Source: an uncultured Opitutia bacterium
GTDB taxonomy: Bacteria > Verrucomicrobiota > Verrucomicrobiia > Opitutales > UBA953
Direction of reading: 5' to 3'
Assembly (NCBI GenBank): GCA_937875975.1
Contig: CALEEU010000099.1
Location: forward strand, 1 to 9,317
Length of the DNA: 9,317 bases
Shown: positions 1 to 7,518 of the stretch, piece by piece
Position numbering within the stretch: position 1 is the first letter of the stretch
Layout of the letters: the number at the start of each line of letters is the position of its first letter
Made by a program: the position numbers and the translations under genes
The notes under the pieces: model-generated
Databases searched by the model: none
Seen by the model: the letters and a program-made list of their open reading frames with translations, nothing else
Told to the model about the DNA's origin: nothing

Positions 1-2
1 CG

Positions 3-2381
3 CAGGTGCGCCTATCCGGCGCCCGTCTCTGGTGCCCTGCCTCCGTCGCCCGCGGCGGAGCCCGCCGACCGCTGATCGACGCCCTGAGCGTCGACGTCAC
101 CAAGGAAGGCCGCTGGCTTAATCTACGATCAATCCAGGCGCGCGGAGGAAAGATCACCTGCCATCTTTCGGGCGAACTTCCGACCGGGCTTCTTCGGGGA
201 GAGAAAGACCCTAAGGGGCAGGTCCCCCTTTCTCGCCGGCTTGCCGACATCTTCACCCCCATCGAGACGGCGATCGACGTGGCGGAGCGTTCCGGCGGAG
301 CCTCCATGTCGCTGCACTGCCAAGGTCGCAGCGACGGAAGCGCCGAGCTCGCCATCTCGGCCGTGCTTGGCAACGACTGGGCCGACGGCGGACTGGGGCT
401 CATCCAGATTCGTGGGCTTAATCTCCGCGGCACCGTGAAGGTAGCATCCGACGGCCGAATTGCCGACTGGCGTCTCGACGGCGGTGCGCAGGAGATCGCC
501 TGGCGGACCCTGTCAGCGGAGCGAGTTGACTTGCGTGCGCGGGGCGAAGGCCGCCGCGAAGATACGGTCGCCGAACTGACGCTCGCCCAAGCCAAGGGCG
601 CCGGACTCGAACTTCGGCGGGTGAAGCTAGACGCCCGCCCCGTCTCGGGCGATGGCCACCGAATCGCCTTCGACATCCTTTCCGACGGCTCGACGGCCCA
701 CGGCTCCGCGATCCGCGCCTCGACCGGGGCCGTGACGGCCATGGTTAGTCACGCCCGTCTCTCCGGCGAAGAGATCAGCTCCCAGCCGGAAATCGGCCGA
801 CTCCTGCTCGCTGCCGGCGTCGACCTGCGGGGCGATGTCCTCGTGCGCGAGGTCGCGGCTGAAGTCTCGGCGAAAGGCGAATTTAGCCGGGCCTCCGGTG
901 AGATCGCGCTCTCTGGCTTCCGTGGCCTCGGCCTTTCGGCGGAGGCGATCTCGCCAGACAAAGCCCTGCCTTTACGCACGCGCTTTGACTTCGACCCTGC
1001 CCGCGCTGGCGCCCCGCTCCGCCTGCGTGATCTCCGGCTGGCTTCAATCACCGGAACGGCCGACTGCGAGCTCAAGGCCGGCGGCGCATTCATGCTCCAC
1101 CTGAATGGCGAGCTGGACCCCGCATGCCTCGATCGCCTTCTCGGCGAATGGTGGGTCTCGCTCTGGAAGACGTTCTTCCTCCGGGAGCGACCCTACGCCT
1201 TCATCGACGTCGAAAGCCATTGGGGGTCGATGAGCAGCGTGACCAAAGGCCGCGCGGTCTTGAAACGTTTCGATTTCATGGGGGCGCCTTTCCGCTACGT
1301 CGAGGTCTCCGTCGACGCCGACCCGAAGCAGACTACCATCGGCCTGCATCGGCTGGGTGGCGGCGATTCTGAAGCGGACGGCAGCGTCGATGGATCCGCG
1401 AGCTGGGATTGGTCCAAGCCGCTCGCGCTCGCCGGCCCGGTCGTGCGCGCCGAAGGCAACCTCCAGCCTTGGATCGCCGCGCGTTGCGCCGGTAAAGATT
1501 TCGGCGAAGCCCTGCGCGGCCTCTCCCTGCCCATCGACCGTCGCTTCACCTTACTACTCACGCCCGGCGCGAAAGGTCCGGACGTGAAGACCTCCATCGA
1601 GTGCGCCGGCGCTTTCTCGGCCTGGGGCGTCGCCGGAAGTTCGCTGCAAGCGAGCACCGAGAATATCGACGGCGGCATGCGCGTGCGCGCGAAGCTCGGA
1701 CTCGCCGAGGGCGAAGCCCGACTTAGGCTAGACGGCGATCCGCTACGGCAGACCAAGCTCCAGCTCGAACTCAAAGGCTGCGACCCCGCGCAGATCGGCC
1801 AGCTGCTGAACGACCTGAGCACCCCGCAGCCGAAGGACGCCCCGCCCACACCCGCCGCCAAGGTGGCCACGGCCGGCAAGCTGGATCTCGATTTCGCTGG
1901 GCATCTCGACCTTGAAAAGCCCCGCCTGATAAAGGGGCTTGGCCACTACTCGCTCACGGACCCGGGCCTGAAGAAGGTGCGGCTATTAGGAGATATCTCC
2001 AAGGTCCTGGAAGCCCTCGGCGTGGGCGCGACAACCTACGAACTCAGCCAGGCGAAGGGCACCTTCGGCTGTGTGGGCGGGCAGGCGTACTTCCCTGACC
2101 TGGCCATCACCGGCCCCCAAGCCCGCCTAGACTTAGCCGGCGAAATCGACCTCCAGACCTCCACCCTAAACTTCGAAGGGGACTTCTCCCTACCCCGCAA
2201 AGGCGGGCTCAACCCGCTGGACCTTCTCAACCTCAATCGCGCCCTCATTAGCTTAACGAAAATTAAGCTAAAAGGGCCTATTTCCAAGCCAGAAACGAGT
2301 GCGATTCCGACCCTTAAAGATATCATTAACTCACAGAAGGACAGCAAGTTAGGAAAGATTCCTGACGGAATTCAGGAATGA
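3..2381 (+). CDS. AsmA/TamB-like envelope protein, 5' partial
   Basis: The reading frame is open to the left edge of the window, so the GTG at position 6 is probably an internal codon and the true start lies upstream. The visible 791 or so residues alternate short hydrophobic and polar stretches with many Gly/Asp turns (LDLAGEIDL, LNFEGDFSL, KIKLKGPIS). This is the repeated beta-strand pattern of AsmA, DUF3971 and TamB-type proteins. The last ~170 residues, from about 620, resemble an AsmA C-terminal domain, including the closing 'LKGPISKP' element. Such proteins are typically anchored in the inner membrane by an N-terminal helix, which would lie outside this window, and span the periplasm, where relatives take part in lipid transport or outer-membrane homeostasis. 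The 3' end, from about 2240, is visibly richer in A+T than the rest. The specific substrate is unknown. Confidence is good for the broad superfamily and low for any exact role. Confidence 0.72.
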   Translation, partial: QVRLSGARLWCPASVARGGARRPLIDALSVDVTKEGRWLNLRSIQARGGKITCHLSGELPTGLLRGEKDPKGQVPLSRRLADIFTPIETAIDVAERSGGASMSLHCQGRSDGSAELAISAVLGNDWADGGLGLIQIRGLNLRGTVKVASDGRIADWRLDGGAQEIAWRTLSAERVDLRARGEGRREDTVAELTLAQAKGAGLELRRVKLDARPVSGDGHRIAFDILSDGSTAHGSAIRASTGAVTAMVSHARLSGEEISSQPEIGRLLLAAGVDLRGDVLVREVAAEVSAKGEFSRASGEIALSGFRGLGLSAEAISPDKALPLRTRFDFDPARAGAPLRLRDLRLASITGTADCELKAGGAFMLHLNGELDPACLDRLLGEWWVSLWKTFFLRERPYAFIDVESHWGSMSSVTKGRAVLKRFDFMGAPFRYVEVSVDADPKQTTIGLHRLGGGDSEADGSVDGSASWDWSKPLALAGPVVRAEGNLQPWIAARCAGKDFGEALRGLSLPIDRRFTLLLTPGAKGPDVKTSIECAGAFSAWGVAGSSLQASTENIDGGMRVRAKLGLAEGEARLRLDGDPLRQTKLQLELKGCDPAQIGQLLNDLSTPQPKDAPPTPAAKVATAGKLDLDFAGHLDLEKPRLIKGLGHYSLTDPGLKKVRLLGDISKVLEALGVGATTYELSQAKGTFGCVGGQAYFPDLAITGPQARLDLAGEIDLQTSTLNFEGDFSLPRKGGLNPLDLLNLNRALISLTKIKLKGPISKPETSAIPTLKDIINSQKDSKLGKIPDGIQE
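2248..2271. repeat. Perfect 9-bp inverted repeat inside the AsmA-like gene
   Basis: TTAGCTTAA (2248-2256) and its exact complement TTAAGCTAA (2263-2271) flank a 6-base loop, CGAAAA. It lies within codons near residue 748 of the AsmA-like gene, in an A+T-rich patch of an otherwise GC-rich gene. It could form a hairpin in mRNA or be a protein-binding site upstream of accB. It could also be chance, since it encodes ordinary residues (LISLTKIKL). No U-tract follows, so it is not a typical intrinsic terminator. Confidence 0.5.
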
Positions 2382-2385
2382 GGGG

Positions 2386-2415
2386 TTGATTTACCCCCCT
2401 GACACCCTGTATCAG
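2386..2415 (+). promoter_or_regulatory. Candidate sigma70-type promoter for accBC
   Basis: TTGATT (2386-2391) and TATCAG (2410-2415) are separated by 18 bases and each matches the consensus -35 or -10 at four of six positions. They lie in the short gap between the AsmA-like gene and accB and would give a leader of roughly 25 bases before the accB start. The match is weak, and co-transcription from the upstream gene is equally possible. Confidence 0.25.
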
Positions 2416-2433
2416 AGAAGGACACCCCCTCAC

Positions 2434-2438
2434 GGAGG
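2434..2438 (+). promoter_or_regulatory. Ribosome binding site deciding the TTG start of accB
   Basis: GGAGG is a strong Shine-Dalgarno match placed 8 bases before the TTG at 2447. It supports the non-ATG start, which also gives the expected AccB N-terminus (MDLIKIKQVVDLM). Most other genes in this window lack such a clear site. Confidence 0.75.
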
Positions 2439-2446
2439 ACATTACC

Positions 2447-2917
2447 TTGGACCTAATTAAGATTAAACAAGTCGTGGATTTGATGAAGAAGTCGGACCTT
2501 TCCGAGTTCGAGATCCAGGACCAAGATTTCAAGCTGCGCATCAAGCGCGACCTGCCCGGTCGTGCCCCCGTCGCAGCCCAAGCCGCCCCCGTAGCGGCTG
2601 CCCCTGCCCCCGTGGCAGCGGCGCCTGCCCCTCTGGCTGCCCCCGCTCCGGCAGCCCCCGCCGCCTCGGACCCCAGCATCAGATTGGTGACCTCCCCGAT
2701 GGTCGGCACCTACTACTGCACCCCTTCCCCTGAGAACCCGCCCTTCGTCACCGTAGGCTCCCCGATCAAGGCCGACTCCGTCGTCTGCATCATCGAGGCC
2801 ATGAAGGTGATGAACGAGATTCAGGCGGAAATCTCCGGTACGGTGGTCGAGTGCCTGGTCGCCAACGGCACCTCGGTCGAATTCGGCCAGCCTCTCTTCC
2901 GCGTGAAGGTCAGCTGA
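2447..2917 (+). CDS. accB: Biotin carboxyl carrier protein of acetyl-CoA carboxylase
   Basis: This 156-residue protein carries covalently bound biotin. The biotin is carboxylated by AccC and passes CO2 to the carboxyltransferase that makes malonyl-CoA, the committed step of fatty acid synthesis in the cytoplasm. Three parts are visible. An N-terminal helical segment (1-36, MDLIKIKQVVDLMKKSDLSE) is typical of AccB. A flexible Ala/Pro-rich linker covers about 38-73. A biotinyl/lipoyl domain covers about 79-156, with the biotinylation motif EAMKVMNE, the modified lysine being Lys120 (codon 2804-2806). Length is normal for the family. Translation starts at TTG, supported by GGAGG 8 bases upstream. 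The accC start follows after 16 bases, so the two genes are almost certainly one operon, giving balanced subunits. The rare TTG start may limit its translation, which is an inference. Confidence 0.96.
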   Translation: MDLIKIKQVVDLMKKSDLSEFEIQDQDFKLRIKRDLPGRAPVAAQAAPVAAAPAPVAAAPAPLAAPAPAAPAASDPSIRLVTSPMVGTYYCTPSPENPPFVTVGSPIKADSVVCIIEAMKVMNEIQAEISGTVVECLVANGTSVEFGQPLFRVKVS

Positions 2918-2933
2918 GCGCGAACACCCGAGC

Positions 2934-4310
<1,377 letters not shown>

Positions 4311-4328
4311 GCGGCCCCGCCGCCGCCG

Positions 4329-5279
4329 ATGAGCGCCCCGCCGCGCCCGACCCCCGCCGCCACCGCCCGCCTCAGAACGGGCGGTGACTGTTTACGCTTC
4401 GCCAACCGTCTGTTCAAGTCGGCCGGCATCGCGCACGGCCAAGGCTTCGTGAACGCCGAGGAAGAATCCCTGACGCTCATGGGCCATGCCACAGGCCTGG
4501 CCTGGGAGAAGCTACCCTCTTGCTTCGAACGCGCCCTCTCGGCCAAGGAGAAGGCCTCCTTCCTCGCACTGGTGGAACGACGCGTCTTTGACCGAGTGCC
4601 TACCGGCTACCTCGTCGGCGAAGCCTGGCTGGGCGGCCTCCGCTTCCACATCGACGAAAGGGTCATCATCCCGCGCTCCTACTTCGTCGAGCTCATCCCT
4701 GAGGCCATCCCGCAGTGGCTCCCGCCGATCGGCCAGATCACCGACGTGGCTGATATCTGCACAGGCTCAGGCTGCCTCGCCATCCTGCTCGCGAAGCGCT
4801 TCCCGAAGGCGCATGTCCATGCGACCGACCTTTCGGCGCCGGCACTCGAAGTGGCGGCCCTGAACGTAGCCGCCCATAAACTCCCTAAGCGCGTGACGCT
4901 CCACGAGACGGACACGATGACGTCGCTGGTGAAGGGCCCGAAGTTCGACCTGATCCTCAGCAACCCGCCTTACGAACCGGAAGGCATCTACCGTCGCCTA
5001 CCGGCCGAATTCAAGAAGGAGCCGAAGGGCTCGTTGGTCTCGGGCAAGGACGGCCTCGACGTCATCCGCAAGCTGCTCACGCAGGCGCGCGAGACGCTGA
5101 AACCGCACGGTATCCTGGTCATCGAGGTCGGTGGGCTGCAGAAGGCGATGCACCTCGAGTGGCCGAAGCTACCCATCATGTGGCTGCCGACGGCCGACGG
5201 GGCCGATTGCGTCTGCCTGATCCATGCTTCGGACCTGCGACGTGAACTGCCGTCACCAAGCGCGCGGCGCGGGCGCTGA
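4329..5279 (+). CDS. prmB: Ribosomal protein uL3 N5-glutamine methyltransferase (PrmB-like)
   Basis: The 316-residue protein belongs to the PrmB/PrmC (HemK) class of S-adenosylmethionine-dependent methyltransferases that modify the side-chain amide of glutamine. The N-terminal helical domain (about 15-95) and the segment RVPTGYLVGEAWLGGLRF followed by DERVIIPRS (109-117) resemble PrmB, which methylates ribosomal protein uL3, more than the release-factor enzyme PrmC. SAM motif I is DICTGSGCLAI (142-152). The catalytic NPPY motif is at 212-215, followed by the family's GSLVSGKDGLD stretch. The ATG at 4329 lies 18 bases after the accC stop, within a GC-rich spacer without a Shine-Dalgarno, suggesting read-through from accBC. 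The first ~15 residues are Pro/Ala-rich and not conserved, so the true start may be slightly downstream. The 3' end overlaps the opposite-strand nuclease gene by 27 bases. PrmC is the main alternative. Confidence 0.88.
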   Translation: MSAPPRPTPAATARLRTGGDCLRFANRLFKSAGIAHGQGFVNAEEESLTLMGHATGLAWEKLPSCFERALSAKEKASFLALVERRVFDRVPTGYLVGEAWLGGLRFHIDERVIIPRSYFVELIPEAIPQWLPPIGQITDVADICTGSGCLAILLAKRFPKAHVHATDLSAPALEVAALNVAAHKLPKRVTLHETDTMTSLVKGPKFDLILSNPPYEPEGIYRRLPAEFKKEPKGSLVSGKDGLDVIRKLLTQARETLKPHGILVIEVGGLQKAMHLEWPKLPIMWLPTADGADCVCLIHASDLRRELPSPSARRGR

Positions 5280-6200
5280 TTCGAGCCGGTCCTGCGTGAC
5301 CTTGGGTAGCTTCGGGAAAAAATCTAGTCCGGTGAGTTCTTCGACTCGTCGGATACTCACGACGTAACGCGTCAGCTCGACGTCGCGCCACTTCTCTTCG
5401 TGCGGCACGAGGTAGGCGACGGCGCGGATTCCTTGACCCGGCTCGTCATATTCCGAGACGACCATCCAGAACGACGACGGCACGGGGACTCGGCCGACCC
5501 GCTTCACGGCTGGCGAGGAGATGACCGGACCGACCTGGACCCAGACGGTACCGTAACGCGCGACGTAGCGCTTCATGATCCGCTGCTCCATGTCCTTCCA
5601 GAGGCCGGCGTTGAGCGCGTGGAGCTGAGGCACGATATTGCTCAGGAGGAACGTCTCCCGCTGCGCCTCCTCACCGTGGCAGACCGAGATCGCGTAGTTG
5701 GGCGCGAGGTGTCCGCGGTCGTAGCCCGAGCGGACGTATTCGGAAGTCGTCACCCGCGCCGTCGTGCGCACGTCGGACTTGAACGAGGAGGGCCGCTCGA
5801 GGTGCACGTCCTTATAAGGAAACACGCGGTAAGAGGACCAGCGGGGCAAAGGCAGCGCATCGTCGTAGCCGACCGAGTAGCCGCGGTTGACGAGGCGCTT
5901 GAGACCCAGGCGATCGGCAGGCTCTCCGTAGGGGGCGGTCGCGTCCTTATCCGGCGTCGGCGCGGGGACGATGTCACCCTTCACCACTTCGGTACCGTCG
6001 GCGAGGCGATCCAGGGCGTCGACGACCTTACGGGGCGTGGTGCCGTCTTCTCGTACCGTATCGACTAAGTTCAGCACCCGTTGCTCGATGGCGATCTTCT
6101 GCGTTCGTTCGGAGAGGACATAGACCAACCCCAGCACGCCGACCGAGAGCAGGACAAGCAGGCAGACCCAACCGACGAAACGGAGAAGGTTCCGAATCAT
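5253..6200 (-). CDS. Membrane-anchored non-specific DNA/RNA endonuclease (NUC family)
   Basis: The 315-residue protein has one N-terminal hydrophobic helix (about 9-29) preceded by arginines, predicting N-in/C-out topology as a signal anchor or uncleaved signal peptide. This places the catalytic domain outside the cytoplasm. A ~100-residue spacer leads to a beta-beta-alpha-metal nuclease domain (about 105-290). The hallmark DRGH is at 161-164 within SGYDRGHLAPN, with His164 as the predicted general base. SNIVPQ follows at 187-192. N-x3-W-x3-E (Asn197, Trp201, Glu205) matches the metal-binding region of Serratia nuclease, so the site appears intact. Such enzymes cut DNA and RNA without sequence specificity for nutrient scavenging, toxicity or defence. 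Its ATG lies one base after the stop of the DUF2752 gene, with no Shine-Dalgarno, indicating coupled translation as the last gene of the operon. The true role is unknown. Confidence 0.9.
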   Translation of the reverse strand: MIRNLLRFVGWVCLLVLLSVGVLGLVYVLSERTQKIAIEQRVLNLVDTVREDGTTPRKVVDALDRLADGTEVVKGDIVPAPTPDKDATAPYGEPADRLGLKRLVNRGYSVGYDDALPLPRWSSYRVFPYKDVHLERPSSFKSDVRTTARVTTSEYVRSGYDRGHLAPNYAISVCHGEEAQRETFLLSNIVPQLHALNAGLWKDMEQRIMKRYVARYGTVWVQVGPVISSPAVKRVGRVPVPSSFWMVVSEYDEPGQGIRAVAYLVPHEEKWRDVELTRYVVSIRRVEELTGLDFFPKLPKVTQDRLESAPAPRAW

Positions 6201-6201
6201 G

Positions 6202-6624
6202 TCAGCGCGTCAGGTAATAACACTGCCAAGCCCAGTGGGCGACAAGCAGGCACACGAAGGCGATGCGGACGCGACGGGAATAAGCCGGCTCGACGTAGAT
6301 CCGCAGGCGAAGCGTATCGCGCCGGAGCCAGAAGACCGCCGCGTACGTCGTCCAGAGCGCGGCCAGCGTGACGGTGAGAAAGAAACCCGGATGATAAAGG
6401 AACGCCTGTCCGAAATCCAGGTGCACCAGGTTACGGGCGCAACGCGTGCCACCACAGCCGAGGCACGGCAGGCCCGTCAGCCGCATGAAGATACACTGCG
6501 GCAGCTGCAGGCCCGACAGGAACCATCCCCAGGCGAAGAGCGCGCCACCGAGGAAAGCCGCCGGCCAGACGAGCTCATGATTGAGCTCGCCGGGATAGGC
6601 AGGTCTGCGGATCAACCGAAGCAC
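6202..6624 (-). CDS. DUF2752 family membrane protein
   Basis: This 140-residue protein carries the signature of DUF2752: a cysteine (Cys44) followed by TGLPCLGCGGTR at 50-61 (Cys54, Cys57, Arg61), then a region ending in the HPG element near 78-80. Three hydrophobic segments are visible, at about 17-37, 79-100 and 119-136, so it should be an inner-membrane protein. The closely spaced cysteines could bind a metal or be redox active, but the family's function is not established to my knowledge. Translation appears to start at GTG (6622-6624), only 3 bases after the stop of GYF-B. No other plausible start precedes the conserved region, and no Shine-Dalgarno is seen. The stop is one base before the nuclease ATG. 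DUF2752 proteins are often seen beside other small membrane proteins, so the context is typical, but the link with a nuclease is worth noting. Confidence 0.85.
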   Translation of the reverse strand: MLRLIRRPAYPGELNHELVWPAAFLGGALFAWGWFLSGLQLPQCIFMRLTGLPCLGCGGTRCARNLVHLDFGQAFLYHPGFFLTVTLAALWTTYAAVFWLRRDTLRLRIYVEPAYSRRVRIAFVCLLVAHWAWQCYYLTR

Positions 6625-6627
6625 CGA

Positions 6628-7512
6628 TCAGCGGTTGACCGCGGCACCCCAGAAAAGAATACCTGGCAGGGCGCAACAGCAGCAGCAAAGGACGAACCAG
6701 ACGAAGTTGGAGATGCCGAACTGTTTCCAAGGGCTGACCCCTGTCGCTGCGCCGAAGCACCGGAAGTAGACGACCAACGCCGGGATGAAGAACACGGAGC
6801 TGATCACCATCTGGGCGCCGAAATTAAAAGCCAGCAGCTGAAACGGAGCCATGAGCAGAATCAGCCCACCGGTTGCGAGTAGCGTCGCAGCCGCTGTGCG
6901 CTCAACGGAAACTTGAATCCGGAAAATACGCTGGCCGACCCAGTGTAGCAGCGCAAAGAAAGCGTAGAAGAGCGGAGCGAAAGCCAGTCCGCCGATCGTG
7001 GAAGCGATCGTCACGCCCATCGGCGCGGGCGGAGCCTTGAGCATCTGGTCGGCGGTCGCCTGAATTGCGGGGGAGGGAAACCCTTGAAGGAATTCGGCGG
7101 CGCTGCGCCCGGGATCCGGGGCGAACGCGAGCCGAACAGCTTGAAACGGAAGGCTGATTGCCAAAGCTACATAACAGAAGATGAGCCAATCGCCGAAGGC
7201 GAAGCGGCCGGTCGAAAGCGAAGCCGGGTTCACAATGGCCACCTTGACCGTCGCGAAGAATGAACTGAGCGACTTGCCCTGCTCCCAGGGAATCATCGAA
7301 ACGGCAGGCGCATCCGCGATGGCGGCCCCCGGCGAAGGCGGCACGCCGGCACCGCGGAACTCGGACCAGTCGCCAAGCGGCGTCCAGGCCGGCATGCCGT
7401 CGCACCAGGCGAGATCGGAGGCATGGAAGCGACCGGAGGAAAGCCCGGCGACGATTTCTTCGGGGGCGAAGACCCCGAGCTGGGTGGAGTTGCGGGCGAC
7501 GTGGATCTGCAT
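6628..7512 (-). CDS. GYF_2 domain plus multi-pass membrane protein (GYF-B)
   Basis: The first ~54 of 294 residues form a GYF_2/DUF4339-type domain (MQIHVARNSTQLGVFAPEEI; W36, DGMPAWTPLGDW). GYF domains usually bind proline-rich peptides. A Pro/Ala linker (about 55-75) leads to a hydrophobic C-terminal part with about five membrane segments, near 108-130, 165-190, 207-230, 233-250 and 268-292. The pattern resembles Yip1-like integral membrane domains, but I cannot prove the family. A run of five cysteines sits at 276-280 in the last membrane segment. The GYF part is about 87% identical to that of the neighbouring GYF-A, whereas the membrane part shares little. It begins 6 bases after the GYF-A stop and ends 3 bases before the DUF2752 start. 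By topology the GYF domain should face the cytoplasm. No known function. Confidence 0.85.
   Translation of the reverse strand: MQIHVARNSTQLGVFAPEEIVAGLSSGRFHASDLAWCDGMPAWTPLGDWSEFRGAGVPPSPGAAIADAPAVSMIPWEQGKSLSSFFATVKVAIVNPASLSTGRFAFGDWLIFCYVALAISLPFQAVRLAFAPDPGRSAAEFLQGFPSPAIQATADQMLKAPPAPMGVTIASTIGGLAFAPLFYAFFALLHWVGQRIFRIQVSVERTAAATLLATGGLILLMAPFQLLAFNFGAQMVISSVFFIPALVVYFRCFGAATGVSPWKQFGISNFVWFVLCCCCCALPGILFWGAAVNR
7333..7512. repeat. Direct repeat copy 1 encoding the GYF domain (GYF-B)
   Basis: This 180-base stretch aligns without gaps to 8200-8379. I count 24 differences by eye, about 87% identity. It covers the GYF domain and the first residues of the linker of GYF-B. Most differences are scattered, with a cluster around residues 24-26. 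Homology fades abruptly in the linker. Confidence 0.85.
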
Positions 7513-7518
7513 GGTAAA

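Noticed and set aside
6..8. GTG taken as the start of the AsmA-like protein
   Set aside because: The frame is open upstream, there is no room to see a ribosome binding site, and the product lacks the N-terminal membrane helix expected for the family.
1295..1879. Minus-strand open frame of 194 codons opposite the AsmA-like gene
   Set aside because: Its Ser/Pro/Arg-rich composition without motifs is typical of a shadow frame.
2382..2399. GGGGT-TGATTT-ACCCC hairpin after the AsmA-like gene as a terminator
   Set aside because: The stem has only five pairs and no U-tract follows, so it is too weak to call.
2558..2665. Repetitive Ala/Pro-coding tract in accB as a tandem DNA repeat or mobile relic
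   Set aside because: It is the ordinary flexible linker found in many AccB proteins.
5400..6068. Long plus-strand open frame of 222 codons opposite the nuclease gene
   Set aside because: The minus strand encodes an intact NUC endonuclease with DRGH and the N/W/E motif. The plus-strand product is Arg/Asp/His-rich without any recognisable domain, as expected from the antisense of a GC-rich gene.
6199..6882. Plus-strand open frame of 227 codons opposite the DUF2752 and GYF-B genes
   Set aside because: The product is low-complexity and charged, and it spans the boundary of two genes with clear family motifs on the other strand.
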